A stretch of DNA of 51,037 nucleotides. Origin: an uncultured Prevotellaceae bacterium (lineage in GTDB: Bacteria; Bacteroidota; Bacteroidia; Bacteroidales; Bacteroidaceae). The notes below the pieces were generated by a model. That model saw nothing but the letters and a program-made list of their open reading frames with translations, searched no databases and was not told where the DNA came from. The stretch lies in assembly GCA_900317305.1 (NCBI GenBank), contig ONGG01000030.1, positions 1 to 51,037 of the forward strand, written 5' to 3'. Below are positions 1-7,647 of this stretch, one piece after another. Position 1 is the stretch's first letter. The number at the start of each line of letters is the position of its first letter. The translations under genes and the position numbers were made by a program.

Positions 1-1242
1 GTGGTGAGCCTTCCGCAGGGCACCCACCGCTATCAGGTGTCGGCCCCCGGCTATGCCACTGAGGAGGGGACGGTGGAGTTGAAAGATGAGAAGAAGAACT
101 TGGAGATAAAGTTGAAATCGCTGCTGGCGACGTTGCGCGTGGAGTGTGCCACCAACGGCGCGCAGGTGTTCGTGAACGGCCAGTCGAAGGGCACCGCCCC
201 GTGGAGCGGCACCTACCCCGCCGGCAACTACAAGGTGGAGGCGCGCCTCGACGGTTACCGCACGAACACGCAGAACATCACGCTGAAAGACAGCGAGCAA
301 CGCACGTTGCAGATTCCGGCCTTGGACATGATCATGGGCATCCTCGACGTGAAGGTGACGCCCGTGAATGCCGAGATTTTCGTCGATGGCAAAAAAGTGG
401 GCACCACGCCGGATGTGTTCCGCAACATCCAGATCGGCAATCACCGTGTGGAGATACGCAAAGACGGTTTCGAGCCGCTCACCCAGACGGTGACCATCAA
501 TGAGAACCAGCAGACCCCTCTCTCCGGCGCGCTGAAAGAAAAGCCGTCGAGCCAGGTGCTGTTCGAATTGGGCGAAGACTATTACAATGGACGTAACGGG
601 AAGAAAAAAAATTACAACAAAGCAGTGGAATATTACCGTCAGGCGGCACAGGAAGGACATGCAACAGCGCAAGGCCGATTAGGTTATTGCTATATTTATG
701 GGCATGGTGTAAATAAAGACAACAACCAAGCTTATAATTGGTTCTGCAAGTCTGAGGCACAAGGGGATGCAGTAGGTAAATGTGGTCTGGGCTATTGTTA
801 TTTGCTTGGCTTAGGCGTATCCAAAGACTCTTCCAAGGCAATGAAATTGTTCCAAAAGGCAGCAGAACAAGGAGATGCGATGGCGATGAGTAACTTAGGC
901 TATTGCTATGAAAATGGCAATGGTGTCTCCAAAGATTATATCAAGGCAGTGGAGTGGTTTCGTAAGTCGGCGGAGATGGGAAATGCGACGGCAATGTCTA
1001 ATTTGGGCCGTTGCTATGCAGAAGGCAAAGGGGTATCCAAAGATTATGCCAAGGCATTGGAATTGTTTCGAAAAGCGGCTGAATTGGGAGAATCAAATGC
1101 ATATATCTGGTTAGGGGATTGTTATGAAAAAGGCAATGGCGTCAAAAAGGACATCGAACAAGCTGTAAACTGGTACCGCAAAGCGGCGGCACAAGGAGAA
1201 GATTATGCAAAAAAAGCATTAGAAAAACTCGGACGTAAATAA
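1..1242 (+). CDS. PEGA-domain and Sel1-repeat protein (5' end outside window)
   Basis: The reading frame is open at the left edge, so the N-terminus is missing. The visible 413 residues start inside one PEGA domain (about 1-40). Two more PEGA domains follow (about 43-110 and 111-182), with the usual ANGAQVFVNG and VNAEIFVDGKKVG type cores. Six Sel1-like repeats of about 36 residues fill 187-405, each with a LGYCYxxGxGVxKD pattern followed by an AxxWFxKAAExG helix. PEGA domains are found in surface proteins and protein kinases, and Sel1 repeats are helical protein-binding scaffolds, so this is probably a scaffold or the tail of a larger signalling or surface protein. Base composition changes abruptly near position 590: the PEGA part is GC-rich and the Sel1 part AT-rich, suggesting that the repeat half was joined later. 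The substrate or partner cannot be told. Confidence 0.85.
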   Translation: MVSLPQGTHRYQVSAPGYATEEGTVELKDEKKNLEIKLKSLLATLRVECATNGAQVFVNGQSKGTAPWSGTYPAGNYKVEARLDGYRTNTQNITLKDSEQRTLQIPALDMIMGILDVKVTPVNAEIFVDGKKVGTTPDVFRNIQIGNHRVEIRKDGFEPLTQTVTINENQQTPLSGALKEKPSSQVLFELGEDYYNGRNGKKKNYNKAVEYYRQAAQEGHATAQGRLGYCYIYGHGVNKDNNQAYNWFCKSEAQGDAVGKCGLGYCYLLGLGVSKDSSKAMKLFQKAAEQGDAMAMSNLGYCYENGNGVSKDYIKAVEWFRKSAEMGNATAMSNLGRCYAEGKGVSKDYAKALELFRKAAELGESNAYIWLGDCYEKGNGVKKDIEQAVNWYRKAAAQGEDYAKKALEKLGRK

Positions 1243-1270
1243 GAAATACAGATATCACCCTCAATCGCAA

Positions 1271-1322
1271 TCGCGGGGACAGGTCATTGTTTGATTCCAA
1301 TCAATCAGACCTGTCTCCGCGA
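1271..1322. terminator. Bidirectional terminator between Sel1 protein and trxA
   Basis: A 15-bp inverted repeat (1271-1285 with 1308-1322, one G-T pair) encloses a smaller TTGATT/AATCAA hairpin. It sits between the 3' ends of two converging genes. The T-tract after it is weak, so the call rests on the stem and its position. Confidence 0.6.
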
Positions 1323-1341
1323 TTTATGACGTTCTTCGGGC

Positions 1342-1361
1342 GGACGCAGCCTGCTGCGTCC
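1342..1361. repeat. Short perfect palindrome, REP-like
   Basis: GGACGCAGC and GCTGCGTCC form a perfect 9-bp stem around CT. It lies between the terminator at 1271-1322 and the end of trxA. The GC-rich palindrome resembles dispersed REP-type repeats; a genome-wide copy count would decide. Confidence 0.45.
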
Positions 1362-1390
1362 CTACAGGCTGTCGTGAAAATGAAGGGCCG

Positions 1391-1708
1391 TTATCCCAGC
1401 AGCGCCTTGAACTTCTCGTCGAACTTGGCCTTGTTGGCGGCACCCACCATCTTGTCGACCAGTTTTCCACCTTTGAAGAAGAGCACGGTGGGGATGTTGC
1501 GCACGCCAAACTCGGCTGCCACATCGTCGTTCTCCTCCACATCGCACTTGCCTACCACGATTTTTCCGTCATACTCGGCAGCGAGTTCCGAAATCACGGG
1601 GGCTATCATCTTGCAGGGTCCGCACCAGGTGGCCCAAAGGTCAACTACCAATGGCAGTTCGCCATTCAGATAACTCTCTAAATTCTCGGTTGTGATTGTT
1701 ACTTCCAT
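1391..1708 (-). CDS. trxA: Thioredoxin
   Basis: A 105-residue protein with the full thioredoxin fold and active site WCGPCK (Cys29 and Cys32), cis-proline segment NIPTVLFF and C-terminal helix ending KALLG. Thioredoxin reduces disulfides in cytoplasmic proteins such as ribonucleotide reductase and methionine sulfoxide reductase, and is itself reduced by TrxB; a trxB gene lies at 26.8 kb. There is no signal peptide, so it is cytoplasmic. It lies downstream of dnaE on the same strand, but the gap of about 235 bp holds an octamer tandem repeat, and no clear promoter is visible directly upstream, so co-transcription with dnaE is possible but not shown. Confidence 0.96.
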   Translation of the reverse strand: MEVTITTENLESYLNGELPLVVDLWATWCGPCKMIAPVISELAAEYDGKIVVGKCDVEENDDVAAEFGVRNIPTVLFFKGGKLVDKMVGAANKAKFDEKFKALLG

Positions 1709-1842
1709 TTTGTCTCGATTATTGTTGTTATTGTTAATGATTATAGTCTCACTTTCACTTCTTCTCTTGAAGTTGCAGCAATTCGGCCAACAGCCCGGAA
1801 TTCATTTGGGCTCTGAAGTCCTCGGTTTTAATATTGTAATGT

Positions 1843-1900
1843 CTGAACTCCTGAACTTCTGAACTCCTGAAATGTCTTAACTCCTGAACTCCTGAACTCC
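1843..1900. repeat. Octamer tandem repeat (CTGAACTC)n
   Basis: Five or six near-exact copies of CTGAACTC, one interrupted by AAATGTCTTAA, lie in the gap between dnaE and trxA. The reverse complement, GAGTTCAG, makes up the array at 46345-46450, so both loci carry the same repeat family. Confidence 0.8.
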
Positions 1901-1943
1901 TTAAAATATCCATGCAAACACCATGCCAAATCACCTTATGCCA

Positions 1944-4900
1944 TCAGTTGATGGTGTAGGTCATGCCTTCGGCCTGGTCGAGGAACTGCATCAGTTGGTG
2001 CGACAGCTCCACCTTTCGGGCCTTGCTGCGCAACTGGAAGTTGCCCTCGGTGTCATGGATCTGGAAATAGAGCGACGACTTGCCGGGGCTGTTCTCCACG
2101 GCCGCCACCAGGTCGCTCACCATGGTAGAGTCGATGGCATCGCTGTTGATGAGGATGGTGATTTTATCGATACTCTTGTCCTTCACCGTCTGCATATACT
2201 GGATGTCGGCAATGCGCAACTCATAGAAGTTGGAGTCGCGGTAGCGCCTCTGAGCCTTGGCGGTGACGTACACCGTACACGACTCCTGCAGCGCGCCACG
2301 CCACTTGCCCCACTCCTCGCCGAAGAGCGCCAGTTCGCCCGAGCCCGTGAAGTCCTCGATGGTGACGAAACCACACGGACTGCCATTGCGGCTGAACTTT
2401 GCCTTCACTGAGGTCACCACACCGCCGAAGGTGATGGTGTCTTTCTTGGCCAGTTCCTCCTTGTCGCCCAGTTCGGGACAGGTGGTGTTGCACATATGCT
2501 TCAGTATCATGCTGTACTCATCGAGCGGATGGGCAGAGAGATAGATGCCCACCAGGTCGCGCTCGCGGTTCAGGCGCTCGATGTTGCTCCAGGGGTCGCC
2601 CTCGGGAATGGGCGGCGTGGCAATCTCCACCATGTCGCTTCCGAAGAGCGACATCTGGGCCTGCATCTTCTCGGCCTGGAAATGCTGACCGAAGCGCATG
2701 AGCGTGTCGAGGAACACCTCGCCCTTGTTGTTGGCCGACATGTAGCGCTCGCGGGCGATGCCGAAACTGTCGAAACCACCGCTGAGCACCATGCTCTCAA
2801 TGGCCTTTCGGTTCACGGCCGAGAGATTCACGCGCTTCACCAGGTCGAACACGTCGGAATACGGCCCACCCGCCTCGCGCTCGGCGATGATGGCCTCGGC
2901 GGCGGCGGCGCCCATGCCCTTGATGGCGGCCAGTCCGAAACGGATGGCGCCCTGCTTGTTCACGCTGAACTTATGCCGGCTCTCGTTCACGTCGGGACCG
3001 AGGGTCTCGATGCCCATCGCCTTGCACTCGTCCATGAGTTTGGTGATTTCAGTGATGTTGTCCAGGTTGCGGCTCATCACGGCGGCCATATACTCCGATG
3101 GATAGTGGGCCTTGAGGTAGGCCGTCTGGTAGGCCACCCACGAGTAGCAGGTGGCGTGGCTCTTGTTGAAGGCATACGAGGCAAACTTCTTCCAGTCTTC
3201 CCATATCTTGTTGAGCACCTTCTTGTCGTATCCGTTTTCCTCTCCGCCTTTGTAGAACAGCGTCTCGAGCTCGTTCATCTTCTCTATCTGCTTCTTTCCC
3301 ATGGCCTTGCGGAGCGTATCCGACTGGCCTCGGGTGAAGTTGGCAAGTTGTCGGGAGAGCAACATCACCTGCTCCTGATAGACGGTGATACCGTAGGTGT
3401 CTTTCAGGTATTTCTCCATGCAGGGGATGTCGTAGGTGATGAGCGAGGGGTCTTTCTTGCGCCTGATAAACTCGGGGATGTAGTCCATAGGTCCCGGACG
3501 ATAGAGGGCATTCATAGCGATAAGATCCTCGAAGACAGAGGGTTGCAGTTCGCGCAGGTATTTCTGCATACCGCTCGACTCAAACTGGAAGGTGCCCACG
3601 GTGCGGCCACTGCAGTAGAGCTTGTAGGTGAGGGGGTCGTCGATGGGGATGGTCTCCAGGTCGATTTTCTTTCCGGTGGAGAGCTTCACGTTCTCCACGG
3701 CCTCCTTGAGGATGGAGAGCGTCTTCAGTCCCAGGAAGTCCATCTTGATGAGTCCCGTCTCCTCTATCACGTGGCCGTCATACTGCGTGCAGAGCAGTTT
3801 ATGGCCAGGGTCGGCCTTGTCCTCCGCGGTCGACACGGGCACCCACTCGTTGATGGCATCGCGGCAAATGATGGTGCCGCAGGCATGGATGCCGGTGTTG
3901 CGCACGGTGCCCTCGAGCATGCGGGCATACTTGATGGTGTTGCGGGCACGGACATCGGCCGACACCTCGGCATCGCGCAGTTCGGGCACGCATTTGATGG
4001 CATTGTCGAGGTTCATCTTCATACCGTCGGGCAGACGGTCGGGGATGGCCTTGCACAGGCGGTTGCTCTCCTCCAGGGGCAGTTTCTCCACCCTGGCCAC
4101 GTCCTTGATGGAGTTCTTGGTGGCCATACTGCCGTAGGTGATGATATGGGCCACCTTGTCGTGCCCATACTTGTCCTCCACCCACTCCAGCACACGGCCA
4201 CGGCCGTCATCGTCGAAGTCGGTGTCGATATCGGGCAGCGAGATACGGTCTGGGTTGAGGAAGCGCTCGAACAGCAGGTCATACTTGATGGGGTCGATCT
4301 GGGTGATGCCCAGGCAGTAGGCCACCACCGAACCGGCTGCCGAGCCACGTCCCGGCCCCACCATCACGTCGAGTTCCTTGCGCGCCGCGTTGATAAAGTC
4401 CTGCACGATGAGGAAGTAGCCGGGGAATCCCATGGTCTTCATCACATGCAGCTCAAACTTCACGCGCTCGGCCACCTCCTCGGGGATGGGGTCGCCATAG
4501 AGCCGGCGCGCACCGTCGTACGACAACTTGGCCAGGTAGTCGGCCTCGAACTTAATGCGGTAGAGTTTGTCGTAGCCGCCTAGTTTCTTGATTTTCTTCT
4601 CACCCTCCTCACGCGACATGATCTCGTTGCCGTTCTCGTCGCGCGTGAACTCCTCGAAGAGTTGCTCCTCGGTGTATTTCTTGCGCACGTCGTCCTCGGT
4701 GCCAAACTCGGCGGGGATGGGGAAGAACGGCATGATGGGCGCATGGTCGATGGAGTAGGTCTCCACCTTGTCGAGCACCTCGCAGGTGTTGTCGAGCGCC
4801 TCAGGAATGTCGGCGAACACCTCGTTCATCTCGGCACGGGTCTTCAGCCACTCCTGCTTGGAGTAGAGCATGCGGGTGGGGTCGTCCAGGTCCTTGCCCG

Positions 4901-5642
4901 TAGAGAGACAGAGCAGGTGGTCGTGGGCCTCGGCGTTCTCCTGGTCCACGAAATGAGCGTCGTTGGTGCACACCAACTTCACGCCATACTCCCGCGCCAA
5001 CTCTATCAGCACCTTGTTGGCCTTCTGCTGCAGAGGGAAGGTCTCGCGGTTGGCCCGGATGTTGGGGTCGCGCACCTCGTGGCGCTGCAACTCCAGGTAG
5101 TAGTCGTCGCCAAACACGCGCTTGTGCCACTCTATGGCCTCGCGGGCACCTTGTATGTCGCCCTTGAGAATCTTGTCGGGCACCTCGCCGGCGATGCAGG
5201 CCGAGCACACGATAAGGTCCTCGTGGTAGCGCTCCAACTCCTCATGGTCGGTACGCGGACGCATATAGAATCCGTCTACCCATGCATGCGACACGAGCTT
5301 GATGAGGTTCTTGTAGCCATGGTAGTTCTTGGCGAGCACGATGAGGTGCCATCCGCCCTGGTCGTGATGTTCCTTGCTGCGGTCGGTCATCTTGCGCCGG
5401 GCCACATACATCTCACAGCCGAAGATGGGCTTGAACTCGGGCAGGCCTTTCTCCTTCCGCTTGCCGTTCACCTTGTTGCAGTAGTTGAACAACTCCTTCA
5501 CACCGAACATGTTGCCATGGTCGGTGATGGCGATGCCGCGCATGCCGTCGCCAATCGCCTTGTCTACCAGATTTTTGATGCTCGACTGTCCGTCGAGTAT
5601 CGAGAAATATGTATGTACGTGTAAATGGACGAAATCTCTCAT
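1944..5642 (-). CDS. dnaE: DNA polymerase III subunit alpha
   Basis: A replicative polymerase of 1232 residues. It starts with the PHP domain (HLHVHTYFS at about 5-13, ITDHGNMFG after it). The catalytic palm has PDIDTDF near residue 468 and the GPGRGSAAGS segment before it; finger and helix-hairpin-helix regions follow, then an OB-fold (TFGGVVTSVKAKFSRNG) and the C-terminal tail. The start at 5642 is chosen because family members begin a few residues before the HLHVHT motif; the upstream in-frame extension of 17 residues looks non-coding. A TAACTTTG -7 box on this strand ends only about 9 bp before this ATG, which would give an almost leaderless transcript. It diverges from psd and lies upstream of trxA. 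Confidence 0.97.
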   Translation of the reverse strand: MRDFVHLHVHTYFSILDGQSSIKNLVDKAIGDGMRGIAITDHGNMFGVKELFNYCNKVNGKRKEKGLPEFKPIFGCEMYVARRKMTDRSKEHHDQGGWHLIVLAKNYHGYKNLIKLVSHAWVDGFYMRPRTDHEELERYHEDLIVCSACIAGEVPDKILKGDIQGAREAIEWHKRVFGDDYYLELQRHEVRDPNIRANRETFPLQQKANKVLIELAREYGVKLVCTNDAHFVDQENAEAHDHLLCLSTGKDLDDPTRMLYSKQEWLKTRAEMNEVFADIPEALDNTCEVLDKVETYSIDHAPIMPFFPIPAEFGTEDDVRKKYTEEQLFEEFTRDENGNEIMSREEGEKKIKKLGGYDKLYRIKFEADYLAKLSYDGARRLYGDPIPEEVAERVKFELHVMKTMGFPGYFLIVQDFINAARKELDVMVGPGRGSAAGSVVAYCLGITQIDPIKYDLLFERFLNPDRISLPDIDTDFDDDGRGRVLEWVEDKYGHDKVAHIITYGSMATKNSIKDVARVEKLPLEESNRLCKAIPDRLPDGMKMNLDNAIKCVPELRDAEVSADVRARNTIKYARMLEGTVRNTGIHACGTIICRDAINEWVPVSTAEDKADPGHKLLCTQYDGHVIEETGLIKMDFLGLKTLSILKEAVENVKLSTGKKIDLETIPIDDPLTYKLYCSGRTVGTFQFESSGMQKYLRELQPSVFEDLIAMNALYRPGPMDYIPEFIRRKKDPSLITYDIPCMEKYLKDTYGITVYQEQVMLLSRQLANFTRGQSDTLRKAMGKKQIEKMNELETLFYKGGEENGYDKKVLNKIWEDWKKFASYAFNKSHATCYSWVAYQTAYLKAHYPSEYMAAVMSRNLDNITEITKLMDECKAMGIETLGPDVNESRHKFSVNKQGAIRFGLAAIKGMGAAAAEAIIAEREAGGPYSDVFDLVKRVNLSAVNRKAIESMVLSGGFDSFGIARERYMSANNKGEVFLDTLMRFGQHFQAEKMQAQMSLFGSDMVEIATPPIPEGDPWSNIERLNRERDLVGIYLSAHPLDEYSMILKHMCNTTCPELGDKEELAKKDTITFGGVVTSVKAKFSRNGSPCGFVTIEDFTGSGELALFGEEWGKWRGALQESCTVYVTAKAQRRYRDSNFYELRIADIQYMQTVKDKSIDKITILINSDAIDSTMVSDLVAAVENSPGKSSLYFQIHDTEGNFQLRSKARKVELSHQLMQFLDQAEGMTYTIN

Positions 5643-5650
5643 AACAGTAG

Positions 5651-5658
5651 CAAAGTTA
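5651..5658 (-). promoter_or_regulatory. Candidate dnaE -7 box
   Basis: On the minus strand this reads TAACTTTG, a perfect Bacteroidota -7 element. No good -33 TTTG is seen 19-21 bp upstream. The expected start of transcription is only a few bases before the dnaE ATG. Confidence 0.5.
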
Positions 5659-5728
5659 CTGCTTTTTCCCCACAATCTCCATAAACACGTCAATATTTTC
5701 CTTGAAAAAAATCAATTCTTACTTTTTA

Positions 5729-5760
5729 TTTGCACATTTTATAAAAAAGATTTAACTTTG
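5729..5760 (+). promoter_or_regulatory. psd operon promoter
   Basis: TTTG at 5729-5732 and TAACTTTG at 5753-5760 with a 20-bp spacer fit the Bacteroidota housekeeping sigma consensus. The resulting leader to psd is about 100 nt and contains a 29-codon reading frame starting at 5772. Confidence 0.8.
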
Positions 5761-5867
5761 CAGCTGAATGAATGGTCAAAGGTGACAAAGGCAACATCTT
5801 GTTTACTTTCCACGCATCGTGGACAAGGCCATTTCGCCCATCATCGACGATGAAAGCCTAATCAATC

Positions 5868-6560
5868 ATGGGAAAAAGGATTCGCAAACTCAAGAAACAA
5901 CGTCTACATAGCGAAGGCAACGACACTCTTTTGTTCAGTTTATTCATACTGATAGCCATATCGGTATTGCTTTGGCGTTGTATCGACACCAAGATACCGT
6001 TCTGGATTTTTGTCTCCATTTCGAGCGTCCTCTACCTTATTTTGCTCAATTTCTACCGCTGCCCGGTGCGCCGCCTCGACGTCGATGACACCGAGAATAT
6101 TGTCGTGGCTCCTGCCGACGGAAAGATCGTGGTGGTGGAAGAGGTAGACGAGAACAAGTATTTTCACGACCGCCGCCTCATGATCTCCATCTTCATGAGT
6201 CCGTTCAACGTGCATGCCAACTGGTTTCCCGTCGACGGCCGCGTGACCTTGGTGCATCACCAGAACGGCAATTTCCACAAGGCATGGCTGCCTAAGGCCA
6301 GCGAGGAGAACGAGCATGCCGACATCATCATCGAGACGCCCAACGGGGTGCAGGTGCTCTGCCGGCAGATTGCGGGCGCCATCGCCCGCCGCATCGTCAC
6401 CTACGCCAAGCCCGGCGAGGAATGCGAGATCGACGACCACCTGGGATTCATCAAGTTAGGCTCGCGTGTGGATGTATACCTTCCTGTCACCACAGAGGTC
6501 TGCGTGAGGATGGGACAGGCCACCACCGGCGACCAGACCATCATCGCCAAACTCCGCTGA
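5868..6560 (+). CDS. psd: Phosphatidylserine decarboxylase proenzyme
   Basis: A 230-residue short-type (archaeal/Bacteroidota-type) phosphatidylserine decarboxylase that makes phosphatidylethanolamine at the inner membrane. Two hydrophobic segments near residues 22-60 anchor the N-terminus. The core has [13 protein letters not shown], the [18 protein letters not shown] block and the self-cleavage region [10 protein letters not shown] near residue 198, where the Gly-Ser bond is cut to give the pyruvoyl group. The stop is followed 2 bp later by pssA, which makes its substrate, so the two steps from CDP-diacylglycerol to phosphatidylethanolamine are in one operon. Confidence 0.95.
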   Translation: MGKRIRKLKKQRLHSEGNDTLLFSLFILIAISVLLWRCIDTKIPFWIFVSISSVLYLILLNFYRCPVRRLDVDDTENIVVAPADGKIVVVEEVDENKYFHDRRLMISIFMSPFNVHANWFPVDGRVTLVHHQNGNFHKAWLPKASEENEHADIIIETPNGVQVLCRQIAGAIARRIVTYAKPGEECEIDDHLGFIKLGSRVDVYLPVTTEVCVRMGQATTGDQTIIAKLR

Positions 6561-6562
6561 CC

Positions 6563-7273
6563 ATGGCCAATATCATCACCCGCAACATCCCCAACTCCAT
6601 CACCTGCTGCAACCTGATTTCAGGCTGCATCGCCACGTGCTTTGCCTTTGAGGGCAAGCAAGAGTGGGCCTTGGCCTTCATCATCCTGGGCGCCGTCTTC
6701 GACTTCTTCGACGGCATGAGCGCGCGCCTGCTGGGGGTATCGTCGCCCATCGGCAAGGAACTCGACTCCCTGGCCGACGACGTCACCTTCGGTGTGGCCC
6801 CCGCCACGATGGTGTTCACCTTCCTCCATCAGTTGCCTTATCCCGAGTGGCTCGACGGCCTGCGCGGCATCCTTCCCTATGTGGCTTTCATCATCGCCGC
6901 CTTCTCGGCCCTCCGCCTGGCCAAGTTCAATCTCGACGAGCGCCAGACCACCTCGTTCATCGGACTGCCCACTCCGGCCAACGCCTTGTTCTGGGGGTCG
7001 CTCATCGTGGGAGGTGGCACCAAACTCATGCACATCCCGTTCTCGCTGCCCATCGTGCTGGCGCTCATCGTGCTCAGCTGTTGGATGCTCGTGGCCGAGA
7101 TACCCCTTTTCGCCCTGAAGTTCAAGCAATGGGGATGGCGTAGCAACGAAATCAAGTACATCTTCCTCATCACCTGCGTGCCCTTGGTGCTGCTGCTCCG
7201 CCTGTCGTCGCTGGCGGTCATCATCCCATGGTATGTGCTGCTCTCCCTCTACAACAACGCCAAGCGCGGCTGA
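6563..7273 (+). CDS. pssA: CDP-diacylglycerol-serine O-phosphatidyltransferase
   Basis: A 236-residue integral membrane enzyme that joins serine to CDP-diacylglycerol to give phosphatidylserine. It shows the complete CDP-alcohol phosphatidyltransferase signature, DG-x2-AR-x8-G-x3-D-x3-D, from Asp50 to Asp72, with about six further hydrophobic segments. The start at 6563 (MANIITRNIP) is chosen because it follows the psd stop by 2 bp and agrees with the family N-terminus; an in-frame extension upstream overlaps psd out of frame and is not protein-like. Product and substrate relationship with psd explains the tight coupling. Confidence 0.95.
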   Translation: MANIITRNIPNSITCCNLISGCIATCFAFEGKQEWALAFIILGAVFDFFDGMSARLLGVSSPIGKELDSLADDVTFGVAPATMVFTFLHQLPYPEWLDGLRGILPYVAFIIAAFSALRLAKFNLDERQTTSFIGLPTPANALFWGSLIVGGGTKLMHIPFSLPIVLALIVLSCWMLVAEIPLFALKFKQWGWRSNEIKYIFLITCVPLVLLLRLSSLAVIIPWYVLLSLYNNAKRG

Positions 7274-7329
7274 ACAATTAAGTAAGAATCTTATTTCTAC
7301 GCCCCTACCCCACCAACACTTTCCATCTC

Positions 7330-7620
7330 ATGATTATCCTCAGGCTGTTCTTCTTCATCATTCTGGCCGTGATCATCACCGTGGTGATGGGCGTGGTGCG
7401 CATCCTTTGGTCGGTGCGCAAGATGCGGAACGAATTGCGCAAGGGAGCCGAGGAAATGGGCCGGCAAACTTCCAGCCGCTCCTCGTCGGGCCGCACCTCG
7501 TCGGGCCATTCCACCTCTACCGGCGACACCATCACCGACACCCGCGACCCGCAGCGTGCCAGCCGCAAGATCATCGACGACGACGAGGGCGAGTACGTGG
7601 ATTTCGAGGAGGAGCGTTGA
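7330..7620 (+). CDS. DUF4834-type small membrane protein
   Basis: A 96-residue protein with one N-terminal transmembrane segment (about 2-24), then a basic stretch, a Ser/Thr/Gly-rich linker and an acidic tail ending EGEYVDFEEER. This architecture and tail match the DUF4834 family of Bacteroidota, whose role is not known. It follows pssA by 56 bp on the same strand and is probably the last gene of the psd-pssA transcript. It converges with hsdR, leaving only 27 bp between the two stops, where a weak AAGAG/CTCTT hairpin is seen. Confidence 0.75.
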   Translation: MIILRLFFFIILAVIITVVMGVVRILWSVRKMRNELRKGAEEMGRQTSSRSSSGRTSSGHSTSTGDTITDTRDPQRASRKIIDDDEGEYVDFEEER

Positions 7621-7647
7621 GAAGAGTTCTTTCCTCTTGACCAATTG

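Noticed and set aside
2496-4583. 695-codon plus-strand frame within dnaE
   Set aside because: Shadow of dnaE; no motif, and the composition is that of antisense GC-rich coding DNA.
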